Positions 33,201 to 45,247 of a DNA stretch of 64,000 bases are shown here, in pieces (position 1 is the first letter of the stretch; each line of letters starts with the position of its first letter). The position numbers and the translations under genes were made by a program. Origin of the DNA: Blasia pusilla (lineage: Eukaryota; Marchantiophyta; Marchantiopsida; Blasiales); assembly GCA_050084515.1 (NCBI GenBank), contig CM114273.1, positions 37,820,001 to 37,884,000 on the forward strand. Reading direction: 5' to 3'. Under the pieces are notes generated by a model. The model was not told the origin of the DNA, searched no databases, and saw nothing but the letters and a program-made list of their open reading frames with translations.

Positions 33201-36200
33201 TACTCTTGTTCCCCGTGTCCTAGTGCCTAAGTGATAGGAATGCGATAAGAATTTATTGATTGAGACCCAAAATTACGATATCAACACTGAAGTAAAATTA
33301 TTCGCTTACTTTTCAGCTTCCTCTAACTTTTCGTCTTTCTCGAGAACCTTCTTCATACGCTTCAAGTTCTTGATGAGAAAATCTTTTCTCGTGAGCTGCT
33401 GATCCAAAAACGAATACACCACTTGATTAAAATTGTTTAGATCTTCATTCGAATCGAAATCATTAATCTTTGGCTTGACTTCTATACACTCCATTCTTGA
33501 AGCAGAGCTCCTTGTGTTGAAACATCACCAACCACAATAGTGGAATCTAGATTCCAAAAGACACGTGATAAAATGGGTTTAGGTATTAACACCAACATCG
33601 TTGATCTTTGGCTTGACTTCTATACAATCCATTCTTGAAGCAAAGCTCCTACTACTGAAGCATCACCAACCACAAGAGAGCAGTCTAGAGCAAGTCCGCA
33701 GAAGTTTCTATTCGTAAGTAGGTTAGGAGCGTCCTAGCAACATTCTGGTCGGTGGCTTTATAAACTGTTGGGAATAGTAGAGTTCACAAGGCAGTACCTC
33801 GTAGTAGTTCCTGAAGTGATTAAATCGCTGCAGAAATAGCAAATACCACTAAGAAGGCATCAGTTCTCGGTGATACAACCATCAATCAGTTGAGATACCT
33901 AACCACATCAAGGAACTAAGCCTCCTGCACATTGTACACCATTTTATGCATAACTCAGATTCCTGACTAGAGACCTTGTCTTCTAGTCGTGTTAATGATT
34001 CATTAGCCCAGATACATCCAAACAGATAATGGCGGCAACACGCACCTGATGGTCAGCCAGATGAATGTGATCAAAGAACTCATACATCCAACCTACATCT
34101 GACCAGAAGAAGTCCCAGTCCAACTCACTGCGGCACAAAATCCGATCAGCTAAGTTAGTGTTTATGAAAATGAGAACACCATATAAACTAAGCAGTGACC
34201 AAATCTCATGGGCCGCTTGATGGCATGAAAAAACCACCACTGCCACACCACAATCATGAAGCGGAGTTTGTGGTAGCCAGTATCTTTCGAGGCTATGCAT
34301 GCGAACTGCACCTTTCAGTTTCTACCCACTGGCGGGCCTTCAAGACCTCGTAGATTGTGGTAGTCTTCCAGAAACAACGAAATTTGATACTGATTTTGGT
34401 CCATGAGAACAACCGCACCGATTTGTTAGTCTTGAAATAAAGCCGAAGTTCAGCCACGAGCAACAAGTACGCAGTTTCAGATCTACACCCGTAAGTAAGA
34501 AAATCCATTCTATTCTCAATTGAAGCAGCCTTCCGATCAGCCTCAAGAGAAGGCACTGTAACTACAGTTTCGGACTGTATATCTGCACGTCCAATACTGG
34601 ATCTGAAGAACATTCGAATCAGATCAAAGAGAAAGACGAATCTGCCTTATTTGACGAAGGACATGACTGCTCAGCTCAGCGGACACCTTCTTCCAGATGG
34701 TTTCTAGATTTGAGCGATGATATGTGGACAGTTCACCAACTTCTTGAGCTCAGGACATTATGCCAGACGTGACAAAGAAAAGAAGAATGTAGACGCTTAC
34801 GCGTTCTTGGACGGCTTTTGCGCCATGTGACCACCGAATTGGTAGTTGATAAGTTGATAGCACTTCTGGAAAAGGCTGGTGTTCCGTTTCTTCTTTCGGA
34901 TATTCCTGGCCAATCTAGCTGACTGCAATTCAACCAGACTGGTCCAAGCGTCAAGCACATCAGTACAGATCGGTGGTTAACTCTAATTCTCAATGTTTAT
35001 GAAGACCACCACCTATAACTCAAGGACGGATGGACAGAGGACTAAATGAACACATGGGGCCACAAATTCGTTTTCACCACGACCATTGTAGAACGCATTT
35101 TCTTGGTGATTCGAGACTGGAAGACCGGACGAAGGAACTTCCCGTTGCATACTTGTGTGAATTCCTGAATACAGATTTTGGAAGTTTTGAGTCTCCATCA
35201 ACCTGACACTATTTTCGCCAGCAAATTGACCAGGTCGTGTACGCTTAAGAAAGTTCAATGAAATGAGGAATTGTGATTGCTTGTTCCCTTATCGTTTCTT
35301 TCTGACCTTCAGGCAAGACCTCCGGAATGGTAAGAGTGCCTACTTCAGCTTTTCCGTAGCAAGCTCCAAACATTGATAAGAGTTAAAACCGATCAAGTGG
35401 TACCCAATCTGAAGAGAAGAGCAGCAATTTAAAAGTGCTAAAATTCTCCATGTTACTCACACGCTGAATCAATGTGTAAATGTTGAGTTGAACTACGGTT
35501 TTCAAATTGTGGAGGTTGGTAATGAGGTCAGAGAGGACCTGGGGCCCTTGGTCCGAATCAAGTGACAGTTCTGGCTCTTTCGAAACCTTTGAAACGAGTG
35601 TTGCCTTTACTCCCGCTTTCGCCGAGTGATTCGTAATTGGACACAGATATGCGTGGCGTTTTGAAGTTACTGCTCTCAATCTCAATCCGTCTCTCAAGTA
35701 CTCAATAATATCCGGTACCACGGCTTTCCGATCACCCTGTACAGTGGACTGGCCATACTCCGATTTCGTCTCCTGACTTTCAGGAAATGGTTGCAGTTCA
35801 GTAGCATAGCTCCCCGGACCAAAATTTGATCCCTAAACATGGGCCAGACACACATAATTATCTTCGCGATGTCCTCCAGTCCATCTATCACGGGATGATT
35901 TCGGGACGTACTTACCTCTACTCATCAACTAGGACGAACACACTGATGAAAGGTATTGCAACACAGAGCATTGACTCTCATCTCTTTCTTTTCAAAGAAA
36001 ATTATCTGCAGTCTTATCTTGTACTCGGACAAGAATCTGCCCGCATTTGCTTAAGCTTTTGGTTCTGCTTTCCAGATCCAACCTGGTTATAGGCTTCCAA
36101 TGAGATGTCGAGTTGCTCAAGTAGAGTAGCTAGAGAAACCTGAATCCGGATGAGGGTTGAATTAGCTCCGTGCCACGAAACTTTCAGATTGGCTTTAAAA

Positions 36201-36259
36201 CTAAAGGTGCGGGACTGCACTGCTACTACTTTGCGTTGCGTCATTGCAGGTAGGAGCAT
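30220..36259 (-). CDS. TTLL9: TTLL9-like tubulin polyglutamylase, 15 predicted exons
   Basis: ATP-grasp ligase that adds glutamate chains to tubulin tails in cilia and flagella. Exons, 5' to 3': 36,083-36,244 (may end at 36,140; an upstream ATG at 36,259 is possible), 35,461-35,832, 35,078-35,243, 34,801-34,918, 34,312-34,602, 34,046-34,127, 33,798-33,827, 33,310-33,395, 32,880-32,955, 32,603-32,722, 32,106-32,213, 31,708-31,856, 31,191-31,389, 30,842-30,967, 30,220-30,366 (TAA). Junctions are GT-AG and keep phase, giving about 743 codons. Core motifs are intact: [112 protein letters not shown]. The first about 340 residues are an extension that I do not recognise. No stop or frameshift in the core, so probably functional. 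Core exons are near certain; exons 1-5 are less so. Confidence 0.9.
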
Positions 36260-37230
36260 TCATAAAATTCATAATAATACCATAATTCATCTAAAGAGTA
36301 GGGAAGTGTGACGAAGCACATTAGAACTAGTAAGGCAACTGTAGGCAACGACTTTTCAGGTCCAAGAAGAAGGTGCAACAAGACCTACTCCTTTCCGTCT
36401 GTGATAGTGGTCGTGTTTTGGAGAACCCGGATTGATTTCGGAGAAACAAATGGAGGAATGCAGAGTAGAATTACAAAGCCCAGTGTATTCGGAGGAGAAT
36501 TTTTAGTTTAGTGTCCACACTTGCTAAGGCAACAACTGCACGATGCTTCTTATAAAATTCACAGACTAGTTATCATCAGAAGCAGGATTACCATAACTCT
36601 GCAAGAGACGCCACAAAATGCGCTCAAGCAGTTGACCTGTCAAATTAGTTCTTCACACTTGCATCCTCCTCTCCAATTCCACGCCCTAAGGCCTTCACAC
36701 TCCCGATCCAATCCAATGCTACAATATTTCGTAGCAAACGACTCGAGGGGATTCTTCCACGACGAAACACTAGTCGAAGTTTAGGCTCATCTGACAGGAT
36801 GGACACAATCTAGTTTGGTATCACAATTCTTCCACCGCCGATTTCGAGCTTCTTGAACTCTACTCGATGTCCGATTCGTAGAGTTCATCCATCAGAAAGA
36901 GTGCACCAGTTGCATATTGTCTTCTTCAAACTAAACTAAAAATCCATAGCCTTTTCCTACTACACTTCGCGCGATCTCCGCAATCTGAATTGCTTGCTCC
37001 TCTCCCTCCAAGTTCTTGGTGATCTTTCTGACGCCGGCCCGTCCTCGTTTCTCACGACCAAAACCACACGCATTCCACCCGAAACCGTCCGTTTGCCATG
37101 TTTCCGATCCTTTCCAATCTGCAGCACCTCGATCGCTCCTCAGCACCAGTAAACACACCATCGAGCGTTCTTCAGTTATACACAGCGGATTTCTTCATTT
37201 GCCTGTGCTTTCCTATTGGCATTAAACTAA
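36260..37230 (-). promoter_or_regulatory. Upstream region of the TTLL9-like gene (promoter, 5' UTR, possible extra exons)
   Basis: Richer in CG than its surroundings, especially 36,950-37,220. Open minus-strand stretches (36,931-37,161 and about 36,640-36,795) look mildly coding but give no recognisable domain, and I could not join them by consistent splice phases. They may be untranslated exons. No certain TATA box was assigned. Confidence 0.35.
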
Positions 37231-37679
37231 AGGAACCCCCGCCGTGTGAAACAATCGGGACCGTCTGAAACAACCGTGTAGTGTAAGGCCCGTGGCCGGA
37301 GTTTAAAAAAATATATATCTTTTTATCTTATCTACGATGCAAACACTAATAAAAATTTGACATCCGACACCCAGCAACAAGGCAGAAGAAAAAAATTCCC
37401 ATGCTCGAATAACATGAAAAAAAAAAGTGTGGGACATGGTGAGTCCCTTCACTCCCGTGTATGGCATTGGGTTGTACACTAGTATATAAATAAAAGAAAA
37501 TAAATAAATCTTGAAAAAAAAAAAAAAAAGCAAAAGAAGATCAAGGAGCCACTCTTCCATAATGGGATAAAAGTTTTTCAGTTTATGAAGAGATCCTTAC
37601 TCATAATAACCTCCATTATTTATATACAAGCTTCCCCTCTTTCCAAATCTTTTCTTCTTCTCATCACTTCACCCCAAAA

Positions 37680-38400
37680 TCCTCCAAAAATGGATCAAGA
37701 GCCACTTTCCATAAATAGAAAGTTAAATCTCACATAATTTGAAGCTTACTTAGAGTAGTAAGTTCCTCTTATGACCTCCCAATGGATCCACATAAAGGGG
37801 AAATCTATTCTAGCAGGTTACTCTACATTCTAGAGGGTCATCCATGACCTACTTGATTCAACCTTCGGTCTCTATTGAAGCTTCGTATAAAAACTTGTCG
37901 TTCCATTATAAAAGATGTGACAATTGTCGTGCACAAATACATCGCTACACAATGTACATTGTTGTCACTCATCACATATATAAACACTAGATTAACTCAA
38001 TCATCCACTAAACACAACCACAAAGGCAAGTCATCACCAAAATATCTCCAATAGCCCCCCTTAGCTGGCGGTTAGGTCCCTCTAACTCCAAATAGCAATT
38101 TATCTCTACCTACATGTAACATACACTTCTAAGATGATAAGAGCAAGAAGGTCAGGTGCCCATGTGGCCCCATTGTTAATTCAGTAGCCTAAATCTATGA
38201 TCGGTAGCAGGCACAACTATGGAGTCGGAGCATTAAATGATTCTCATACCTTATCACATACCATGCACATGGCAACAAACTATTGTACATATGGATCTAA
38301 CTGCATGGCTCGCCACCAATGATGTAACTAGAGTAAGTTAAATGTTTGATTCACTCCAAAATGTTCCAACTCCTCGTGGGGGGCTGGTATTCTGACATGA
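37680..38400 (-). mobile_element. DG gypsy copy C remnant (LTR plus integrase scrap)
   Basis: An LTR piece ends at the TGTCAC start (37,918-37,923 as GTGACA). The LTR-tail-like block comes next (TGTCGTGCACAAATACATCG, CCAAAATATCTCC, then CCCTTAGCTGGCGG), as beside the copy B 3' LTR. From 38,180 the sequence matches the integrase zinc-finger coding region of copy B (TATGGAGTCGGAGCATTAAA, CCAACTCCTCGTGGG). The PHD region is deleted between them. Strongly decayed. Confidence 0.65.
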
Positions 38401-39029
38401 GAGAGTAAGAGAGAAGAGGAAGAGAGGAAGAGAGGAGAGTCTCTCTCCAAAAAAAGGGCCAAATCCTTAAACTCTCTTCAGAACTTTCTTCAATTTTTTA
38501 GGTTTCTTCCCTACTTCAAATGAAATAAATTTTTCAAAGAGAGCAAGAAGTGCACCACAGTGGGCTCTTTATCCAAGACTCCCACCCTCATCCCCAACAC
38601 TTCGTGAAAATCTAAAAACTAGTCATGAAAGACTTATGATTCCGACGGGACTACAATGAAGGAAACGAGGCTGGGAGTTGCAAAGAATGAATTGAAAATT
38701 ATGGTAATAAATTATGAAACATGATAGTGTTAAGATTCCATTTTTTGCAAGGGAATTACAGTACTTAAGCTTACAACCTCTCACAAAATCAGATATTCTA
38801 GAAGTATGCTTTGAAGAAAATGGGGGAGCAAGAGCAAACGATATTAGCATTCTTCCCAGCTTGCATGCCATCTTCCAAAGTTTTGAAAACTTCACATCCA
38901 TTTGAAGAAGGATCTTGACAAGTGATTCCATTCTGCCCTACAACCCATCGGAATCAAACAGGTTGGACAATATGACAAGCCCATAGTGCAAACAAAAACA
39001 AAATCAGTAAATAAGCGTGCCAGAATACC
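38401..39029. other. No recognisable gene
   Basis: Contains a purine-rich GAGAGGAAGAGAGG block near 38,400-38,440 and otherwise unremarkable AT-rich sequence leading into the Copia remnant. Confidence 0.45.
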
Positions 39030-39500
39030 TGAAAAGTTGGAGTAACATGAAAGGATCTTGCAATTATTGTGGGATAAAGGATCATTATGCAAAGTTTTGC
39101 TTCAAGAAGAAGGCAGATATGAGAACATGAGCCTTACATCAACAAAACTATGTGGAACAACAAGACCAAGAGCAGTACCAAGAACAACAACATTCACAAA
39201 CGGAGCATCTCTTGGTCATGACTCATCATATGGGAGCAATGGTCAAGAAAAACTCGACAACAGATTGGTACATTGACTTTGGTGCATCAAATCACATGAC
39301 CTCACAAGCTAAATGGTTTAGTAGTTTGGAGCCGATGAAAGATCCTGCAATTGTGCTCACAGGAGATGACACTCGACATCATATCACCCATACCGGTAAA
39401 GTTTCAATAGCATCAGATGGTCTTTGTGCTCTTGGAAATGTTCTTTATGTTCCTACCATTGCAAGAAACCTGATCTCTGTAAGACATATAGTAGAATAGG
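39030..39500 (+). pseudogene. Copia gag zinc knuckle and protease remnant
   Basis: The nucleocapsid motif CNYCGIKDHYAKFC (canonical C-x2-C-x4-H-x4-C) lies near 39,060-39,101. A one-base frame change then leads to the protease region WYIDFGASNHMTS. Copia proteases read D-S-G-A here; Ser is replaced by Phe, so the enzyme would probably be dead. The GLCALGNVLYVPTIARNLIS block is the usual downstream protease signature. A stop ends the frame at about 39,499. Confidence 0.8.
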
Positions 39501-39534
39501 GTTATCAAGTGAAGTTTAACGTAGATGGTTATTT

Positions 39535-39795
39535 CACCTCCTTGGCTCTTGACCTGATGTACGAGGTCAAGGGTCACTTACCAAAAATAGAAAATTGATC
39601 ATATACTCAAAATGGTACTTACCTAAAATAGTAAGTTCCTCAATATGGCTCCAAATGAGCCAAAACGAAGGGGAAACCTGCTCTCTCAGGTTTACCGGGG
39701 CCTCAACAGGTCATCCTCGACCTCCTAGGTCTGTCCTCCACTACTCTTGAAGATGTTCTACTAGATCTCACTAATCTATCCTAAAGAACGTGACA
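39535..39795 (-). repeat. DG LTR fragment inside the Copia remnant
   Basis: Nearly the same as 26,150-26,414: CACCTCCTTGGCTCTTGACC, ATATACTCAAAATGGTACTT, GAAGGGGAAACCTGCT. It ends exactly at the DG LTR start (GTGACA). It is the first about 260 bp of the LTR, lying where integrase and reverse transcriptase should be. Confidence 0.8.
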
Positions 39796-39849
39796 TTGGG
39801 CAAGAAGCGTGTTTCATCGACACTCCACATCTGGTTATTCATTTACTTT

Positions 39850-40309
39850 GGATATAAGTTATAAGTTGTATCCAGCTACGCAGCTATAAGTTGGGCTTCA
39901 AATAAGGAACCTACAATTGCTTTATCTTCAATAGAGGTTGAGTACAGAGGAGAAACCAATGCAGCATGTGAGGCGGTATGGCTTCATCGATTACTTGTGG
40001 AGATTGGTATCAGTAACTTAGGTCCTAGTCTAATATGTGTACACAAGGACTGTATATATTAGACTAGGACCTTGCTCTCCTTGCTAATAACCTTGTGTTT
40101 CATGCTCGTACAAAGCATGTTGAGGTGCACTATCATTTTATCAGAGAGAAAGTGCTTGCAGGAGAAATTGATCTTGTGTATATAGATACAAATCAGCAAA
40201 TTGCTGACATCTTTACAAAGGCATTGTCTAGAGATAAGTTTGAGATGTTTAGAAATGATTTAGGCGTTAGAGATATTGATATGAGCTTGAGGGGAAGTAT
40301 TGAAGATTG
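39850..40309 (+). pseudogene. Copia RNase H remnant
   Basis: Copia RNase H hallmarks are visible with frame changes: a KEPTIALSS-like stretch near 39,905, AACEAVWLHRLL (about 39,963), then the open piece 40,095-40,310 with FHARTKHVEVHYHFIREKVL and QQIADIFTKAL. It ends in a stop at 40,308-40,310. Same orientation as the gag piece at 39.03 kb, so both come from one element that lost its integrase and RT. Confidence 0.82.
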
Positions 40310-40700
40310 AGTTACATTCAAGCTCATGAGACACCTAAACTGCTATATTTGGTACTCACACAAAGTATGGAAGTGTAATCTCGATTAGTCAATTAAGCAC
40401 GACTATCTTAACTAAGGTTAGTTAATCACAATTAGTCTAACTCGAAACTATGATTAAGGTTAAGGTTAGGGTTAGGTTTGCTTGTACATATCCTATATAA
40501 TTGAGAAGGGGACCAGCCTCCACTCATACTCTCATTGAAAATTTCGTTCTCTGTGGTGGTGTGTGAGTATGAAAGTCGTTTCCCACCAATTATGCTTCTT
40601 TAGCAGTTTTCCCTTGGGAAAGAGGTGGGACCCTTGGATTCTCCTCTATTCAACTAAATAGTAAGGTTGAACGCATTATCATGCGATGCGGAGCCTAGTA
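40310..40700 (+). repeat. Probable Copia 3' LTR region
   Basis: Follows the RNase H stop. A TATA-like CCTATATAATTGAG lies near 40,490 and a short TTAAGG/TTAGGG run near 40,455-40,477. No matching 5' LTR is present, so the ends are not defined. Confidence 0.4.
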
Positions 40701-41133
40701 GTCATCAGTAAAGTTATTGATTGACAAACATGTTGCATGGGTTAATGGTGGAATCAAGTAGGTTGTACAAGTATAGGCAAGCCCATAAAGATTATGATTT
40801 GATCAAAGTAGCTACCATTTTGATACAAGATGTATGAAAAGATAGTTCTTCATGTTTTCTATAAGCGAGCAACAAATGTAGGAGTAATTTATAGGTAGTG
40901 AAGAAGAGAAAAGGGCATGCAGAAGAAGCATTACAAAGAACAACATCGTAAGGAACCCTCGTGGTTCCCAAATTTCCAGAATTGTTTTACCCAACTAAGG
41001 GGATATCAAGATTGGAGGAAGGAGAGGATAAGATCATCATGTACCCAATTTGGAACCATAACCAAATATTTTCCCCCCACCTTCATAAGAAGATTTGTTA
41101 TATGTCTCCTCTATAGGAGTATTGGGCATTGTC

Positions 41134-41530
41134 ACCTCTCTAGGTAGTTCTTTGGATTCTTCAACCTCTTTCTCAAAGGAGTTTGAAGCAGAGCCAAGCA
41201 ATAGAAACGACCTTGTCCCATTCGCTTTTGCAGTGACGGTGCCCAATACGGCTACTCCCATATCCAAGATTTGGTACGATTATTTCAAAGGGAAGAGATC
41301 AGAGGATATGGAAAACTTTCTATCACAATTTCAATCGATTGCTATGGTTAGTAAAGAATTAGATGATGTGGATAAGTTTTGAATCTTGCCTGATGTGCTA
41401 AAGGGAGGAACTTGCACATGGTATGCTAGTGTGGTTGTGGGTACCTTATATGATTATGATGAGTTGAAGACAATGTTGATTAATCAATTCAAGGTAGTGG
41501 GCTATAGAAATCCAATTCATTAATTAATTG
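41134..41530 (+). pseudogene. Gypsy gag capsid remnant (third gypsy family)
   Basis: KIWYDYFKGKRSEDMENFLS, then FQSIAMVSKELDDVDKF, a stop, and PDVLKGGTCTWYASV followed by TMLINQFKVVGYRN give the typical retrotransposon gag pattern (W-F-G start, then the C-x-W-Y and F-x-x-x-Y segments). One stop and later frame losses make it a pseudogene. Confidence 0.7.
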
Positions 41531-42363
41531 ATGCATGCTAAGATGAGGAGAAAAGAAATGATATGAAGATACACATGAAGATTCAAAGAATTGATGGCCA
41601 AAGTGCCTTCACAAGCATCCTCTTAGCTGATTATTATTCAGTGATATATTGCGGGGTTACCTTCGTCAATGGCTCATTATTATGATTAGGGGAATACCAC
41701 CACCACCACCATCGATAGCACAAAAGAGAAATATGAATATTATGAAGCTTCGATGAAGAACTCTAGAAATAGGACTAGAACATGTAAGGATAAGTCTAGG
41801 AAGAGGGAAAGTAGTTCGAGTAACTTGTCGGATTAGGCAATAGGCGAGATCTCCATGGATTCAAAATCTTCAGAGACCTCTTCATCCTCATATGAAGGGG
41901 AGAACATGATGTCTGTGAAGGATAGGAAATAGGAAGAGGTCTTCAAGAGGATAAAGGATAAAGGATTGGAAGAAAGAGTTGCACTCATTAACGGAAGGAA
42001 TGGAAAAATTAAATGTGTAGCTCTTGGCACCAAAAGAGAAGAGATAGAGGCCCATGGAGCTTAGGCTTGGGGTTTGGTGTACCTCCTATACGTTGCAAGG
42101 ACACTCCGTGTGACAATGTAGAAGACTCGCGGTACCGGTCTCTTATCGTGAAGGGGAAGAATTGGATGAGCGGGGAGTCGTATTATGACGCTTATCAGGT
42201 TACCAACCCTAAACCCCATATCTACGCTATCACCCCAATCAAGGTGGCATGATTGATCCAGAAGGGGCCCCCATTCCAACCTTAAAAATGTACCTCTCTC
42301 ATTGATGCATGCTCTTCAACAAAGAGATGCAACGGTTGTGTGAGGTTTTTCAAATTCATGGGG

Positions 42364-42812
42364 TATACTGGTAGGTGGGAGTGTGTTATAATTGTGGCAA
42401 CCAAGCTCATTCTGCATCCAAATCCCCTCACCCAAGGAAACTAGTCGAGTACATACCATTATATTCCAATTGTCAAGATTTGGGGCATACCATGGAGAAT
42501 TGTGATACACCCAAATATGTAAAGATGTTAATTAAATATGTGGATACCCCAAAATATAAAACTAAGATTGTGATTGTGAATTTGGTGTATCAAGTGACGT
42601 TGCAACCATCCTCTGAAGATGTTGAGTTGTGGCTTGAAGGGTATAGAGGCTTGGTAGTATGTAGAGCAACCACTTGGCCATCAATAGAAAAAGCACTGAA
42701 AGAGGCTCAACAATTGAGAGATGACCACATAAGGAAAGGGAAGCCAAACCAAGTACCTAATGGGCCAGATAATGCCAATAAAGAAGAGGGGTATAAACCA
42801 ATACAACCCTAA
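42364..42812 (+). pseudogene. Gag nucleocapsid remnant with degraded zinc knuckles
   Basis: The open frame starts with CYNCGNQAHSASKSP, a zinc knuckle whose last Cys is replaced by Ser. It continues with NCQDLGHTMENC, a second knuckle whose first Cys is lost. A lysine-rich and then proline-containing linker follows (GKPNQVPNGPDNANKEEGYK). It belongs with the gag at 41.1 kb, with non-matching sequence between them. Confidence 0.7.
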
Positions 42813-43499
42813 GTACTTCGTCAATGGCAACGGAATCTCCCCCAAGGCCAGGAATTTATTGTAGAAAGAGGTTGTCGTCGTACCAATGAAGGGGTATAAG
42901 GCAACTTCTACAGATCTTTGGACATGTGCAGTGGAACCAACCAAGGGTATATGAGATGCCTGAATATTATATTATTAAGGATAAAGGAGACCGCTTCGCT
43001 AATATCAAGTTTAAGCATCTTTTGAAAGACAACCCCTATTACCAGAAAGTGCTAAAATATCTTACCCAAACTCAAACCCAAACTCAAACGAAAAGAAGTC
43101 CCTGACCCATTATAGCCACGTTCCAAGTGGATAAAGAAGATCTTGGAGGACCTAAAGTAGAATTACCAATAGCGGGGATGTTCCTAAACAAAGCTACAAT
43201 CCATAATAGATCGAGTATGCACATCATGACTTAAGACACAACACATTCTTGGGGATATACTAGATTGGAAGCCACCCTTAGTATAGTTGAGATCATTGAC
43301 CAAACTTGTAGAAAACTAGTTGAGATATCAATATTGAGGAATATAGTTACCAAAATTGGAAAAAGTACCCTTTGAGATAGTTTAAGGTCTAAAGGGATTT
43401 TCCTAATAAGAATGTTATAATTTTCCTACCAAAGAAGATGACAAAATTATTGTTCTTGCAAAACCTTAGATCCAAAGGCTATTGAGGAGCTAATAAGGA

Positions 43500-43800
43500 A
43501 TTAAGATATCCATGAGGATGAGATGATCTTGGAGTACCTATGTATTGGAGTCATAGCAAGCATGATGGGTGCTTGAGAGCGGAATAGAATCCTATGGCAA
43601 ACCAAGAGGTTGAAGTAGGAGGGGTTCAAGGCATGTGGTTTGAGTTATGGTGAATGGTCAAGTCTAGACGATGCCTTATTTTTCATATCGATTATGATTT
43701 GTGAGTCATTATTATGAGGAGTTGGAGAATTTTGGAGTCAACCATAGGTATAGCTCGTTGTAGATTCAATATATGTGGCGTTGTCGTATTGAGAGCCTTT
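43500..43800 (+). pseudogene. DG integrase scrap
   Basis: Broken frames resemble the DG integrase start. GGAGTACCTATGTATTGG, then GCATGATGGGTGCTTGAGAG, match copy A near 15,722-15,770. Near 43,690-43,790 the bases for H-x-x-ELENFGV, IQYMWR-like residues match the zinc finger coding part of copy B. Confidence 0.5.
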
Positions 43801-43959
43801 CTAAGGTTCTTGAGATGGAGGAAGGAATCTAAGACTAAAACAAAAAGGCTAAAAAATAAACTCCTACGGATCTTCTAGCTACAGCAGACGTGGTTGATGC
43901 AAGTCGAATTCTATAAGAACTTCTTCTTTTTCAATACAAAATTATTATGTAAACCCTCT

Positions 43960-45247
43960 ATTCTCTCACGACAGGAATCGCGAAAGGTAGTGTTGAGACG
44001 ATCACTTCTTCATAACATGGAACCCCAAAATTCCTAACTATGAAATCCCTGTAAACTACTTTACATTTGTACACAAGGAAAATAGCACAACTAGTGTTAA
44101 ACCTTACTCGAGCACGCCTATTGACGTCCATGGATAGCTATATAAGGACATACAAAGTGCAATCCCATGTCCTTCCGTACGTGACTATAGGAAGAATCAC
44201 TGGAATTGGAGATTGCATGACTTGGTTCATGAACGCATCCCCAATGTCGCGACCCTCATGACCAAACGAGCGCCAAAGGGAAACATCAGAACACTAGCGG
44301 GCTCACCTTAAGATGGTTCACGTGTTGGAGTGGTCTCGAAGAAGAGACAAGAGACGAGATGCAAGCGAGGCTTCACGTTTCATATGTTATGGTCTCGAAT
44401 GAGAAACTTGGACCAAACGTGGATTAGGACTTCAGAGGAGTCAAGTTTAGGAAGTGGGTTGCCAAAGGAAGGAATCCGGATTTGGGATGCCACTAGCGTT
44501 TGAGAGTTTCTGAATGTATTTATGGCCATAACTTTTAGCGTCAAGATGCGTTTGGAATAAGTAAGGATGAATTGGAAAGCTTACAAAAATCCAGTTCATA
44601 CGCACTAAGATATCTGCAAACGCACAAGTAGCAGTTGAAAAACAACCCGAAAATGATTGTAAGTAGAGTAGGGTTGAGGGCCACAATGAAGGGCCCGACC
44701 ACCCTTTTCCAAAGGTAGGGGGTGTTTGGAGATCCCCTGAAGTACTAGTAAGGGGGAGGGTCTCCAAGGGTGCTTGAGACTCGAACCCCACTCCGGGCGC
44801 CACAGGGCGGCTAAAGGGCATGGAACGGATCGGGAGTTTGGAGTTGGGCTTGAAAACCTAAACCAAGTCTATTGAGGTGATTTTAAGAGATCCCTCTTGG
44901 ATTCCAACCCGCGACTCAATTACTTGGGTCCCGGTTAGGAACTTGCTCGAGGTCTGTTGAACACTTAGGACCACTAGGTGCACAGGTGCCGTTTTAAGTT
45001 CCTGGACTAACCAGAAAGTCTGTTCCAAGTCTTGAAGGACTTGCCATGTTGGGAACCTAGGAATCATGGAAGATTGAGCTTGATGAGATGCCAAGTTGAG
45101 GACTCGGAGGGTTGGAAGGCCGCTTGACCCAAAGCCAGACTAACGTGAGTACGTTTGGGTGCAGGTTGGCTATGAGAGCGTGTCCTACTAAACGTACGCT
45201 TCCACAACACTAAGATTGACGTTCAAGAAGAGTAGGCGCACGAAAAG
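43960..45247 (+). repeat. G2-family gypsy LTR
   Basis: Precedes a methionine-tRNA primer site at 45,248 and is related to inverted pieces at 1-235, 9,680-10,253 plus 26,427-26,560, and 62,500-63,100. This is the longest uninterrupted copy, and so the reference for showing that DG copy A split a G2 LTR. The left end is uncertain. Confidence 0.6.

Noticed and set aside
34416-34495. A possible extra intron inside the 34,312-34,602 exon
   Set aside because: A GTGTAG donor and TTTCAAG acceptor exist, but the frame is open throughout and the intron would be shorter than the others; undecided without RNA.
36931-37161. Minus-strand 76-codon frame upstream of the TTLL9-like gene as a separate gene
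   Set aside because: No domain, no clear splice link and close to the likely promoter; kept only as possible 5' UTR.
40455-40477. Telomere-like TTAGGG repeats
   Set aside because: Only three or four imperfect units inside a probable Copia LTR; too short for an interstitial telomere array.
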